DNA of 64,000 nt from Stackebrandtia albiflava (GTDB lineage Bacteria > Actinomycetota > Actinomycetes > Mycobacteriales > Micromonosporaceae): assembly GCF_007994225.1 (NCBI RefSeq), contig NZ_VLLL01000006.1, positions 1,116,001-1,180,000 on the forward strand, given 5' to 3'. Numbering within the stretch: the first letter of the stretch is position 1; every line of letters begins with the position of its first letter. Shown here piece by piece: positions 1-8,229 of this stretch. A program made the translations under genes and the position numbers. Below the pieces are notes generated by a model. The model worked only from the letters and a program-made list of their open reading frames with translations. It had not been told where the DNA came from and made no database searches.

Positions 1-64
1 GTGGAAGCGACGTGATCACCGATGATCCGATCGTTCTGTATCACGCGGAAAGGGATGCGGCGAC

Positions 65-637
65 GTGGGAAGTAAACCGTTCTCGCCGGGAACCAAGCGC
101 AAAGCGACCTTTCGCCGGTGGATGAACGTTGTTGCAGTCGTACCAGCCGGGCTGTTCGGAATGATGTTCGTCGCGGCTGGCATCGGCACTGCCAGCACAC
201 ATGGAGTCGGCCCAGACGAAGTCGCCTTTTCACTGCTTGGGCTCATGGTCTTGCAGATTGCGTGGTTGGCGTTGTGGCGGCCCTCGTTCGTGGTGGCGCG
301 TGAGGGGGTGGTGCTTCGGTGGTCGTTCGGCCGGGTGGAGATTCCGTATGCGCGGGTTCGGCGCTTGGTGTTGCCGCCTGAGTCCGCCGGACTGGAGATC
401 GAATCGAACGACGGAGACCAGTCGCGGGTCTCGGGCTTCGGTTCTTCCATGATCTCGCGGTGGTTGGGTAGCCGGCAGGAGAAGCGCATCTTGGCGAGGT
501 TCGAGGCGATGCGGGCAGAGGCCGATTCGTCGTCTAGTGCGCCGGTGGTCAAGCGTTTGAACTGGTTCGCGATCCTGCTCCCGATCGCCACATTGCTCAC
601 GTTCGTCGTGTGCGTAGTGATAGTGGAGAACCGGTGA
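65..637 (+). CDS. PH-domain-like small membrane protein, tandem copy 1 (possible immunity protein)
   Basis: 190 aa from a GTG start. Two hydrophobic segments lie near residues 20-75, then a basic beta-rich stretch (VVLRWSFGRVEIPYARVRRL) typical of bacterial PH-like domains, then a signature SRVSGFGSSMISRW, and a last membrane helix after KRLNWFAI. Two further copies follow at 841 and 1463 with the same order and near-identical central motifs, so this is a recent tandem family. An Rhs core fragment lies directly after it, which suggests that the family are immunity proteins against an inner-membrane or cytosolic Rhs toxin. That role is inference; nothing in the protein itself shows it. The block is less GC-rich than the rest of the window. 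Confidence 0.75.
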   Translation: MGSKPFSPGTKRKATFRRWMNVVAVVPAGLFGMMFVAAGIGTASTHGVGPDEVAFSLLGLMVLQIAWLALWRPSFVVAREGVVLRWSFGRVEIPYARVRRLVLPPESAGLEIESNDGDQSRVSGFGSSMISRWLGSRQEKRILARFEAMRAEADSSSSAPVVKRLNWFAILLPIATLLTFVVCVVIVENR

Positions 638-837
638 CGGGCCGGGGCGTGAAATGCCGGGCTGCGCCGGTGTACCGCTACCAGGACCCGTTCGGGAACC
701 GGCGTGGCGGCACGGTGGCGTGCCCGGGTGAGCGTGGGTTCGTCGGTGGGACGAGTGATCCGACCGGTGTGACGCACCTGGGTGCGCGGGAGTACGACCC
801 GAGCCTGGGCGTCTCTCGCGCAGTACAGGTCCATTAG
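634..837 (+). pseudogene. Rhs-repeat C-terminal core fragment (displaced)
   Basis: The frame encodes YRYQDPFGNRRGG, then RGFVGGTSDPTGVTHLGARE and YDPSLG, the well-known end of the Rhs/YD core where the normal continuation is GRFISVDP followed by a variable toxin. Here the reading leaves the family right after YDPSLG and stops at 835-837. The fragment has no beta-barrel core upstream and overlaps the stop of the first PH-like gene by a GTGA junction. It is best read as a recombination remnant of an Rhs toxin tip, of the kind found among arrays of immunity genes, rather than as a functional gene. Confidence 0.75.
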
Positions 838-840
838 GGA

Positions 841-1371
841 ATGGTGATGAAGCAGCGAACCTATAGACGTCCAGCTAATGTCGGAGCCACAGTCTTCTCT
901 GTGGGGTTCGGCCTATTGTTGGCGATGCCCACAGTCAGCACCTTTGGACAGGGCTTCGGTGTTGACCAGCTTTTCGGCCTCACCCTGGTCTTGATGGTTT
1001 TTCAGGTTGGCTGGTTGGCCGCCTGGCGGCCCGCGCTCGTCTTGAAGTCGGATGGGGTTATTCTGCGTTGGTCATTTGGAACGGTGAGCATCCCGTACGG
1101 GAAGATAAGACGGCTTGTGCTTCCGCCGGAGTCTCCGGGTTTGGAGATAGAACTGGATGACGGTGCTCAATCTCGTGTCTCTGGGTTCGGCTCTTCGATG
1201 ATTTCGCGGTGGCTGGGTAACCGGCAGGAGAAGCGCATATCGGCGCGGTTCGATGAGATACGTGCTCGTGCCGACCCGTCGCGGGAGGGCGAGGTGGTGA
1301 AGCGGTTGAATTGGTTCGCCATCATATTCCCCATTGTGACGGTAACGGCGTTCTTCATATCTTTTGCTTAA
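841..1371 (+). CDS. PH-domain-like small membrane protein, tandem copy 2
   Basis: 176 aa, or 174 aa from the ATG at 847, which has the better spaced GGGA. It has the same layout as copy 1: N-terminal basic turn, two hydrophobic segments, the strand motif VILRWSFGTVSIPYGKIRRL, the signature SRVSGFGSSMISRW, and a C-terminal hydrophobic helix after KRLNWFAI. The start region diverges most from the other copies. Synonymous positions are noticeably more A/T-rich than in the genes after 4 kb. Function unknown; immunity role inferred only from the Rhs remnant directly upstream. Confidence 0.75.
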   Translation: MVMKQRTYRRPANVGATVFSVGFGLLLAMPTVSTFGQGFGVDQLFGLTLVLMVFQVGWLAAWRPALVLKSDGVILRWSFGTVSIPYGKIRRLVLPPESPGLEIELDDGAQSRVSGFGSSMISRWLGNRQEKRISARFDEIRARADPSREGEVVKRLNWFAIIFPIVTVTAFFISFA

Positions 1372-1462
1372 AGTTTCAAATGGGACTGTGGCTGCGGTCT
1401 AGGTGACCGGCGCCCTCAGTCCTTGGCAGGATAGCGACAGTGCTGGGCCTAATAAGGAATTG

Positions 1463-2005
1463 GTGAGCGTGAACGTAACTTATCGTCGATGGATGAATCT
1501 AGTTGGCGTGCTCCCAGCTTTGGCTTTCGGGTTGTTTATCGTTCTGCTCGGGTTCGCAGCGAGCCACAAAGGTTTCGGTGTCAATGAGCTCTGGGCTGTA
1601 CTTTTGGGCATTCTGGTAATGCAATTGGGCTGGTTGGTGATGTGGCGCCCGGCTTTCGTGGTGGGTCGCGAACGAGTGGTGCTTCAGTGGGCATTCGGAA
1701 GGGTAGACATCCCATACGCACGGGTGCGTCGACTGGTGTTGCCTCCAGAGACCGCTGGCTTGGAAATAGAGTTGGACGATGGTAAGCAGTCGCGCGTATC
1801 GGGATTCGGTTCTTCGATGATCTCGCGTTGGCGGGGAAACCGGCAGGAGCATCGGATCCTAGTCAGGTTCGAGGCGATGCGGGCCAAGGCTGACCTGTCG
1901 GCCGAGGATCAAGTCGAGAAGCGATTGAACTGGTTTGCCATCATCTTTCCGGCAAGTACGTTTCTAGCGTTTGTAGCTTGCACGGTTATAGCTCAATACG
2001 ACTAA
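1463..2005 (+). CDS. PH-domain-like small membrane protein, tandem copy 3
   Basis: 180 aa if started at the GTG at 1463 (another GTG at 1469 sits about 10 nt after AAGGA); a longer frame opens at 1403 but its extra residues have no counterpart in copies 1 and 2. The protein repeats the family pattern: VVLQWAFGRVDIPYARVRRL, SRVSGFGSSMISRW, then KRLNWFAI and a final membrane helix. Three copies in a row with intact frames imply retention under selection, as expected of immunity or resistance functions; the ligand or toxin is unknown. Confidence 0.75.
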   Translation: MSVNVTYRRWMNLVGVLPALAFGLFIVLLGFAASHKGFGVNELWAVLLGILVMQLGWLVMWRPAFVVGRERVVLQWAFGRVDIPYARVRRLVLPPETAGLEIELDDGKQSRVSGFGSSMISRWRGNRQEHRILVRFEAMRAKADLSAEDQVEKRLNWFAIIFPASTFLAFVACTVIAQYD

Positions 2006-2060
2006 GGGGGCGTATTTTGAGCTCAGGTGCTTCCATCTGTTGATCATGAGGAGATGACGG

Positions 2061-2582
2061 TTGTCCTATCTGGCGGCCGGTGCAGCCTTGCTGCTGCTCG
2101 GTGTTGTGTTGCTGGGTTTCCAGGTGTTCTGGCAGTTGCCGCGACATTGGGACGGGCGGGCGAAGGAAAGGGAGGCATCGGCGTATCGGTATCTTCCGTA
2201 CTCGGAGGAGTTCCGATCCGGGCTGAGGCGGCAAATGCCAGTCACCATTTTGGTGCCATTCGTGCTTTTTGTGGTATCTGTGGCGATGATAATTAACGAT
2301 ATATTCGGGCGCCGTGAATCGATGGTAATTTTGTTGGTTCTAGCGGGTATATCGATTGCCTGTCTGCTGGCGTTTTTTCTGGGTTCCTACCTTGTCATAT
2401 ATCGCAATCGTCCCAAGTGTGTCGTGGCTCCTCACTATCGGAACGAACCTGGCGTAGTACAAGTCCGACGCGAATCGGGGCGCCTGGTCAGCTCACGGCG
2501 ACGCCTGCTGTGGGAAGTCTGCATCTGGGCTGCCGTCGCTGCCCTAGGCATGTGGGTGCTCCTCCGGATGTCAAGGCCGTGA
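2061..2582 (+). CDS. Membrane protein of unknown function in the Rhs-associated block
   Basis: 173 aa from a TTG start about 8 nt after GAGGAG. Four hydrophobic helices are visible: residues about 3-23, 62-82, 90-115 and 150-168. A charged loop containing HWDGRAKEREAS follows helix 1 and a basic cytosolic loop precedes the last helix. Not related by eye to the PH-like copies upstream. I do not recognise the family. Its place between immunity-like genes suggests the same kind of job, but this is context only. Confidence 0.6.
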   Translation: MSYLAAGAALLLLGVVLLGFQVFWQLPRHWDGRAKEREASAYRYLPYSEEFRSGLRRQMPVTILVPFVLFVVSVAMIINDIFGRRESMVILLVLAGISIACLLAFFLGSYLVIYRNRPKCVVAPHYRNEPGVVQVRRESGRLVSSRRRLLWEVCIWAAVAALGMWVLLRMSRP

Positions 2583-2683
2583 GCCTGCAACGATGGCATG
2601 TCAGCGAAAGCGAAGCATCGCCAGATGTTTTCCCGGCGTTGGCTGACGGATACCGCGACTTGGCAGGTGCGCTGAGATCGTGA
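2579..2683 (+). CDS. Possible tiny coupled ORF (34 aa)
   Basis: A GTG at 2579 overlaps the preceding stop as GTGA and opens a 34-codon frame ending ...FPALADGYRDLAGALRS. A second GTGA junction at 2680 opens another 44-codon basic frame running to 2814. Two successive 4-nt overlaps are suggestive, but SD signals are weak and neither peptide is recognised. They may be decayed gene ends in a recombining block. Confidence 0.25.
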   Translation: MSLQRWHVSESEASPDVFPALADGYRDLAGALRS

Positions 2684-2923
2684 GCCGCTGTAGGAATGTG
2701 ACAGACATGTGGCGGTTCAGGAAGTACAGCCGGTTCAACCACCTAACCCTGTTTCTAATTGCAAGGCGCCAAGTAGGGTGGGTGAAAGTTCGGCGAGGGA
2801 GATGGCTGAAGTGAAAACTGCTTTCAGAACGAGCTGGAGACGCGAGGAGATAGACATGTCATCTTTGGCTGTGCTTAACGGTGGCACCTCTTATGGTTCG
2901 GATGGGTGTATAGGTGGGTGATC

Positions 2924-3316
2924 GTGTCGTTGCGTTCAGTTAGAGCTACTGTTGCCATGTTTCTCTTGATGGTCCTTGGTGGCTGTATCCAAGAGCCAGT
3001 CGTTAAATGGACCGACTTGCAGCCTGAAGACTTGTTCGGCACCTGGCGTAGTGCAGAAGGAACGATGATCATCTTCAGCGAAACCATGGAATTTGAGGTC
3101 GAAGACGTCCAACAGGGCTGGCGTTCCGAGATCCGTGAAGGCGTGGGCTCTTGGGCGATTGTTGAGCCAAGCGAACAGGTGTACTTCGAGTATGGTGAAG
3201 ACGTCGACTTCGCCTTCTTGATTAGCTCTATGAACGACGACGGCGAGCTCAAACTCTACCTGCTTCAGGGGGATCCGGACGTGGGGGACCGAATGGTCTT
3301 CGCCTCGGAGCCGTAA
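2924..3316 (+). CDS. Small lipoprotein of unknown function
   Basis: 130 aa from the GTG at 2924, preceded by AGGTGG; the frame also allows a GTG at 2906 that would add six residues. A short basic n-region, a hydrophobic stretch (VAMFLLMVL) and the lipobox LGGC give a classical lipoprotein signal, so the mature acidic protein of about 110 residues would be anchored on the outer face of the membrane. The mature part (EDLFGTWRSAEGTMIIF...) resembles the 'threshold for expression' beta-sandwich seen in many small secreted proteins. AT-rich codon use matches the block upstream. Last gene of the Rhs-associated accessory block. Confidence 0.65.
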   Translation: MSLRSVRATVAMFLLMVLGGCIQEPVVKWTDLQPEDLFGTWRSAEGTMIIFSETMEFEVEDVQQGWRSEIREGVGSWAIVEPSEQVYFEYGEDVDFAFLISSMNDDGELKLYLLQGDPDVGDRMVFASEP

Positions 3317-3421
3317 TCGAGGTATGCGAGTTCCAGTTTAGACGGTTAATGTTCGGCATCTGATGCTGGGAGGTGGCGGTTGAATTCATCGTGGCCGCCA
3401 CCACCCATCAAGCCTCCTGCT

Positions 3422-3649
3422 CTAGCGCATAGCGTCTAGGAGGGCGGTGAAGTCGGTGGGGGAGACGGCTAGGGTGCCGAGGTGGGGGGCCTTGCTGTCG
3501 CGGAGTTCCACCGGGCCGGTGAGGCGGACCTCTACGCAGTTCCCGCCGGTGGGGTTGCTGTGACTCGATGCGCGCCACAGTCGGGCTTCCACACAGTTTC
3601 CGCCGGCGGCGTTGCTGCGACTCGATTTGCGCCAGTTTCCAGCGATCAT
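3422..3649 (-). CDS. DUF397 protein with duplicated N-terminal motif
   Basis: 75 aa. DUF397 proteins are small actinomycete partners of Scr1-type XRE regulators, usually with one WRKSSRS...GNCVEV motif then RDSK and a C-terminal FLxxVR. Here the first half is present twice (NWRKSSRSNAAGGNCVEA then WRASSHSNPTGGNCVEV), followed by LRDSKAPHLGTLAVSP and FTALLDAMR. The ATG at 3649 overlaps the stop of the upstream regulator as ATGA, so the two are translationally coupled. The internal duplication is unusual and may reflect an unequal crossover of about 57 nt. Confidence 0.9.
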   Translation of the reverse strand: MIAGNWRKSSRSNAAGGNCVEARLWRASSHSNPTGGNCVEVRLTGPVELRDSKAPHLGTLAVSPTDFTALLDAMR

Positions 3650-4446
3650 GTCAGGTACTCCTCCAGTGGGACTGCGGATTTCCATACGGCGGAGAACGTC
3701 CACTCGAACTCAGAGACTACGTGCCGCTCCTCGACGTATCGGCAACCGTCTAGGGACTCCAGGAACACGAACGGGTCGTCCAAGAGGTCGTCGGCGGTCA
3801 TGATGGTGAATGCGCCTGTCATCGCGGCATGGATGCCGGTCATCACCCTAATCTCCACACCCGGGGTGGAAGCGACCTCCCGGAGCCGGGCTACCTGCCC
3901 GCGCTTGACCTCTGGTAGCCCGTTCAGGTACAGCAGCGCGGATTGGCCGAACACGAGCCGTATCTCGGGAACAGGATGCCGGAACACGATCGCCTGCCGC
4001 TTCTTCCAGACGTCGTGGACCTTGGCGGCGTCGGCTTCGGACAGCTTCAGGTGAGACTGCGCGGCCGACAGGTACTCGGGTGTCTGAACCAGGCCCGGAA
4101 TGTAATCCATCTCAAGCGACCGGATGAGATTCGCGGTGCCCTCGGCCTCATAGAGAGCGCGAAGTTCTGCCGGTACCTCGGCGGATTCCCAGATGCCCCG
4201 TTCGGCAGATCTGGTGGCGAGTGTCTTCATGCGTGATATCTCGGCATCGGTGGCCCGGTACAGGTTGCCCAACGCGATGATGTTTCCGCCGTTGGGTGCG
4301 GTGATTCCACGTTCCCAGCGTTGCAGCGTGGTCCTGTCGAGTCCGATATGGTCGGCGGCGTCGTTGACCTTGATCCCGGCGGTCTCGCGCAACAGCCGCA
4401 GCTTTCGGCCGAGTGTTCGTCGCCGGAGTGTGGAAGCGGTCGCCAT
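3646..4446 (-). CDS. XRE-family (Scr1-type, DUF5753) regulator
   Basis: 266 aa from the ATG at 4446; a longer frame to 4509 lacks support. Residues about 13-65 form a helix-turn-helix of the XRE class (LRLLRETAGIKVNDAADHIG then RTTLQRWERG). The rest is the DUF5753 effector region, recognisable by MDYIPGLVQTPEYL, WKKRQAI, and LDGCRYVEE. Such proteins act with DUF397 partners in actinomycete development and antibiotic control. The gene is divergent from three small genes starting at 4674; the 227-nt gap probably carries both promoters. Confidence 0.92.
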   Translation of the reverse strand: MATASTLRRRTLGRKLRLLRETAGIKVNDAADHIGLDRTTLQRWERGITAPNGGNIIALGNLYRATDAEISRMKTLATRSAERGIWESAEVPAELRALYEAEGTANLIRSLEMDYIPGLVQTPEYLSAAQSHLKLSEADAAKVHDVWKKRQAIVFRHPVPEIRLVFGQSALLYLNGLPEVKRGQVARLREVASTPGVEIRVMTGIHAAMTGAFTIMTADDLLDDPFVFLESLDGCRYVEERHVVSEFEWTFSAVWKSAVPLEEYLT

Positions 4447-4673
4447 TATCCCCCCTGCACTTGTGCAGATTATCGGTGCGTCAATGCACACCGGGTCGTT
4501 ACTTCCCATTGTGTCACCGGGCGCTTACCGTCGTTGCTGTGGGTGGCGGACGCCGAACGGATCGGTCGAGTGTGGGCCTCTTCGGAAATCCGGTCGCCCA
4601 CACGGAGAGAGCCGGGTGCGCACCAATCGCACCCGGCTCGGGACGTACATCCATTGTGATTGGAGATCAGCGA

Positions 4674-4967
4674 ATGGATGCGATCAGCATACGGAAACGA
4701 TCAGTGCCGGTCCACAGATCCGGTGCGCTCACGGCGGACCGTCCTGCCGGGAGCACCCGGTGCCGGTTCTGTGGGCGCCCGTGGCGGTGCGGCACCGTTC
4801 CGCCGCCCGGTGAGACCAGCCGCGCCCGCGCCGGCTCGGCCGATCCGACAGCACCTCCGGTGCGAACGGCACCCAGCGAAGCGGATCGCACGGCCGAAGA
4901 CGTGCCGGACGAGACGGCGACCCGGTACCGGCACCGCACCAGCGACCCGGAGCGGGGGCCGCGATGA
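4674..4967 (+). CDS. Small hypothetical protein with CxxC motif
   Basis: 97 aa. The ATG at 4674 follows GGAG by about 9 nt. The only recognisable element is a cysteine cluster CRFCGRPWRCG near residue 32, suggestive of a metal site; the C-terminal half is low-complexity, rich in Arg, Thr, Pro and Asp. It overlaps the next gene by ATGA, making it the first of three coupled small genes transcribed away from the XRE-DUF397 pair. Function unknown. Confidence 0.5.
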   Translation: MDAISIRKRSVPVHRSGALTADRPAGSTRCRFCGRPWRCGTVPPPGETSRARAGSADPTAPPVRTAPSEADRTAEDVPDETATRYRHRTSDPERGPR

Positions 4968-5236
4968 CCGTCTACGGCAGTTACTTCGCGCCGTTGGCGC
5001 AGCAGACACTCACGGTCTCGGCGGGCGACCGGCCCGATTCGCTACAGGTGACCGCACCCTGGCGGGACACGATCACCGTGTTGTGCCGCATCTGCGACCT
5101 GTCACGGCTCCCGAACGTGCGCTGGGCTCACGGCTGGGTGGACAACCCGCCGGAATGGCGCAGCCAGATCTCCCACGGCGCCCTACAGGTGTACCGGCAG
5201 TGGGCCGCCGACCATCTCCGGGAGTGTGACCAGTGA
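4964..5236 (+). CDS. Small hypothetical protein
   Basis: 90 aa, second of three overlapping small genes. It contains VLCRICDLSRLPN, another CxxC pair, and an aromatic-rich middle (GWVDNPPEW), then an amphipathic C-terminus (VYRQWAADHLREC). Not recognised as a named family. Overlaps the upstream gene by ATGA and the downstream gene by GTGA, so all three are probably made together. Small genes in this position beside Scr1-type regulators are common in actinomycetes. Confidence 0.6.
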   Translation: MTVYGSYFAPLAQQTLTVSAGDRPDSLQVTAPWRDTITVLCRICDLSRLPNVRWAHGWVDNPPEWRSQISHGALQVYRQWAADHLRECDQ

Positions 5237-5535
5237 CCGCACCCGAACCGGCACCGGACGACCCGCACCGTGACCAAGACACTGCGCCCATGCGGAATGC
5301 CGTGCCGACCGGCGACCATAGTGGACGACCGGCGGAGCACCGTGCTCGCGCGGTGGTCGCGGCGTGCCGCACCGTCTCGGCCGCACTGACCCGTGGACAG
5401 GTCGAACAGTCGGCAGAGCGCCAATCCGGACCGGCCGCCGACATCCGCGCCGCGCTAGCCGACCTCGACGCCCGGATGACCGCGCTGTGGGCCGACTGGG
5501 ACGACGAACACCGGCCGCATCCGTCCCGACGCTGA
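5233..5535 (+). CDS. Small hypothetical protein
   Basis: 100 aa from a GTG that overlaps the stop of the previous gene. The N-terminal third is acidic and proline-rich; the remainder is a predicted helical region (AVVAACRTVSAALTRGQVEQ ... IRAALADLDARMTALWADW). No known domain seen. Third and last gene of the unit; a strong hairpin follows at 5599. Confidence 0.55.
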   Translation: MTAPEPAPDDPHRDQDTAPMRNAVPTGDHSGRPAEHRARAVVAACRTVSAALTRGQVEQSAERQSGPAADIRAALADLDARMTALWADWDDEHRPHPSRR

Positions 5536-5598
5536 ACCTGCGCGGGCGGCCACGCCGTCCGTGCCCGCGTGCCCGCCACCCACGGGCACGCCCACACC

Positions 5599-5630
5599 GG
5601 GGCCGTCTCGACCTCCCGCGAGACGGCCCC
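5599..5630. terminator. Bidirectional hairpin terminator
   Basis: A perfect 12-bp stem (GGGGCCGTCTCG / CGAGACGGCCCC) with an 8-nt loop lies between the convergent ends at 5535 and 5659. No T-tract, as usual in high-GC actinobacteria. Confidence 0.75.
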
Positions 5631-5658
5631 ACCCCACCCGAGTCTGTCGCTCCCGCGG

Positions 5659-6552
5659 TCAGTGGAGGGTGTCTGTCGCGATGCGGGTGGCGTCGGCGAT
5701 GAGGGCGTCGGAGGGTTCGGCGTCGGGGTCGGCGCGGACGGACATGATCGCCATGACGATCGGGGCACCGTCCTCCGGCCACACCACGGCGATGTCGTTG
5801 CGACCGCCGTAGCCGCCCGCGCCGCTCTTGTCGGCGACGCGCCAGCCGTCCGGCACACCCGCCGACACCAGGTGCGCCCCCGTCGCGTTGCCGGTCATCC
5901 ACTCCGTCAACAGTTCGCGTTCGGCCGCGTGGAGCACGTCACCCAGCAGGAACGCCGCCAGGTCCGTCGCGAACGCCCGGGGTGACGTGGTGTCGCGGGT
6001 CTCGCCGGGACCGACGTCGTTGAGGGCGGTCTCGTACCGGTCCATCTCGGTGACCTCGTCGCCGAGTCCGACCAGGACCTCCTGCAACCCGTCCGGTCCG
6101 CCGAGGGCGTCGAACATGAGGTTCGCGGCGGTGTTGTCGCTCAACCGCACCGCCGCTTCGCAGATCGCCTCCAAGGTCATGCCGTCATCGACGTGTTTGC
6201 CGGTCTCGGGGGAGTGCGGCACCAGATCGTCGGCGGTGTAACGGATCCGCCGGTCCAGGCCGTCGACGCCGTACTCCGCGAGGATCGCCCCCGCCGCCAA
6301 CGCCTTGAACGTCGAGGCGTACCCGAACCGCTCGTCGGCGCGGAACGTCACCTCCTCATCGGTGCCGGTGTCCCGGGCGTACACGCCCAACCTGGCGTCG
6401 TAGGAGTCCTCCAGTGCCTCGAACCGGTCTTCCGGTGTCACGGAAGCGGTCGGGCCGGCCTCGACCGGCGCGGCACCTCCGCACCCGGCGGTCACCAGGA
6501 CGAGCGCCACCACACCCGCGCGTACCCGTCTGCCGGTTATGGAGCCGTTCAT
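5659..6552 (-). CDS. Class A (serine) beta-lactamase, lipoprotein
   Basis: 297 aa; the ATG at 6552 has an ideal GGAGG 6-7 nt upstream, so the longer upstream frame is rejected. A signal peptide ends in the lipobox VTAGC. Active-site motifs of class A enzymes are all present: STFK (nucleophile Ser and Lys), SDN, a Glu-166-type motif in RYETALND, and KSG before the last beta strand. Expected to hydrolyse beta-lactams on the outer face of the membrane. It stands alone between convergent small genes and the divergent type VII-associated genes, without an adjacent BlaI/BlaR or AmpR regulator. Confidence 0.93.
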   Translation of the reverse strand: MNGSITGRRVRAGVVALVLVTAGCGGAAPVEAGPTASVTPEDRFEALEDSYDARLGVYARDTGTDEEVTFRADERFGYASTFKALAAGAILAEYGVDGLDRRIRYTADDLVPHSPETGKHVDDGMTLEAICEAAVRLSDNTAANLMFDALGGPDGLQEVLVGLGDEVTEMDRYETALNDVGPGETRDTTSPRAFATDLAAFLLGDVLHAAERELLTEWMTGNATGAHLVSAGVPDGWRVADKSGAGGYGGRNDIAVVWPEDGAPIVMAIMSVRADPDAEPSDALIADATRIATDTLH

Positions 6553-6797
6553 GGGAAACCTCCTGCCCGCCTCGCTGACGGGACGACTGTGCCACCGCCG
6601 GCCCGGTTCATGTCGCAGGCCGGGAACCGGCGTGTCCCGTCCCACCTCCCGCCCGCCGTCTCGGATCACCGCCTGAACGACCCGGCGAGCCGGTTGACCG
6701 GGGGCGTTACGGTGTGTCCACACGGATACGCCCGGAAGCCGTCGTCGCGACGGGGAACGCGACCACCGCCCGGGAGCGACACCCCGGAGGAACCCTG

Positions 6798-8225
6798 TTG
6801 TCCCGAGAACTCACGCCCGAATCCACTCCGACCGAGCAATCCGATCCCGTACACGACAAGGCATCGGCCGAGCCGGTCGTGCCGGCGCCGCGGGGCGGGG
6901 ACGGCCAGTCCGCTGCCGAATCGCCCGGCGCGCGGGACACCGCACCCGAGACCGGTGACGCCACACCGGAACCCGGCCCGGTCGCTCCGGCCGACTCGCC
7001 GGCATCGGAGCCGGACGACGCTCCCGCCGGACAAGCGACCGACACCGCGCCGACCGTCGCACCCGCCGACCCGTCCCAGCCCGACCCAGCCGAGTCCGGC
7101 CAGGCCAAGCGGAAGACCGGACCGGCGAAGCCGCCCGCCACGACGGCCGATCCGCCGTGGTTCACCGTGTCCGGGCTGTCCCTGTTCGCGGGTGTCGTGG
7201 CCGTGATCGTCCTCGGCGGCGTCATCTGGTCGATAGTGGATCAGGAGCCGGAGGAGGTCGTCGCGGCGTTCTTCGACGCGATCCACGACGGCGACGTGGA
7301 CGAGGCGCTGAGCCACGTCAGCGGTTACGGCTTCGGCGTCCCGGTCGGGGAGCAGGCGACGTTCCTGCACCCCGACGCGATCGACGACGACTGGGAGGTC
7401 CTGGAGATCGGTGAGATGCGGGGCGACTTCGACAAGGTCGTTCCCGTGACCATCGGCGACTCCGAGAACCGTGAGACCGGTCTGATCGGCGTGGTCGAGC
7501 ACGACGGGGTCTGGTATCTGAAGGACCCGTTCGTGGAGGTCGAGTTCGTCACCCCGGAGCTGACGTACCTGCACGTCAACGACAGGGTCGTGGAGTTGGC
7601 GGAGTTGTACGCGCACGACGTGGAGGCGATCGGCCTGGACACCTACCTGCTGTTCCCCGGCAGGTACGACTTCCTCGGCGACCTGCCGGTGGCCGGTGAC
7701 CCCGCGCCGCACCTGCTGATGCCCGAACCGGAACCAGAGTCGCCGCAGGTGACCGTCTCACTGGGCCCCGTCACGCCGGGGCCGGAGGCCGAGGCGTCGC
7801 TCAACGCCTCATTGGCGGTGCTCGTGGAGCGTTGCGCCACCGTCGAATACGGCTACGTACCGGGCTGCCCGATGGCACTGGTCACCGACGCCCTCCCCGA
7901 CGACGTGTACGTCGACGCGTACCGGGACGTGCGGTGGGAGGTCGCGCGGATGCCGACCGTCACCTTCGGTGAGAGCGCCAAGGACTCCGGTTTCGCGGTG
8001 GAGGTGACCGATCCGGGCGAGATCACCGTGACGGCGGCCGGGGTCGGCTTCTCCACCGAGTACGACGTCACCGCCGCCTGCGGGATTGACCCGAGCGTGC
8101 TGCGGGCGCAACTGAACGCGGACGGCTCGGTCCTGCTGCACCAGTCGGCCGTGCCCGCCCCTGGCATCGCCGCGTTCTTCCCCACATACGGAAGCTGCCA
8201 CGACATCGACGCGACGGCGAGGTGA
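6798..8225 (+). CDS. Single-pass membrane protein with NTF2/DUF4878-like extracellular domain
   Basis: 475 aa from a TTG placed 7 nt after GGAGG. Residues 1-118 are a disordered Ala/Pro/Glu-rich cytosolic tail, one transmembrane helix lies at about 124-146, and the outer part begins [20 protein letters not shown], the start of an NTF2/DUF4878-like fold, followed by two more beta-rich repeats. The next gene (8230) has the same architecture without the long tail, so the two are paralogues. They lie beside ESX genes (eccE, eccB), which suggests a cell-envelope role linked to type VII secretion, by context only. Confidence 0.8.
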   Translation: MSRELTPESTPTEQSDPVHDKASAEPVVPAPRGGDGQSAAESPGARDTAPETGDATPEPGPVAPADSPASEPDDAPAGQATDTAPTVAPADPSQPDPAESGQAKRKTGPAKPPATTADPPWFTVSGLSLFAGVVAVIVLGGVIWSIVDQEPEEVVAAFFDAIHDGDVDEALSHVSGYGFGVPVGEQATFLHPDAIDDDWEVLEIGEMRGDFDKVVPVTIGDSENRETGLIGVVEHDGVWYLKDPFVEVEFVTPELTYLHVNDRVVELAELYAHDVEAIGLDTYLLFPGRYDFLGDLPVAGDPAPHLLMPEPEPESPQVTVSLGPVTPGPEAEASLNASLAVLVERCATVEYGYVPGCPMALVTDALPDDVYVDAYRDVRWEVARMPTVTFGESAKDSGFAVEVTDPGEITVTAAGVGFSTEYDVTAACGIDPSVLRAQLNADGSVLLHQSAVPAPGIAAFFPTYGSCHDIDATAR

Positions 8226-8229
8226 CCAC

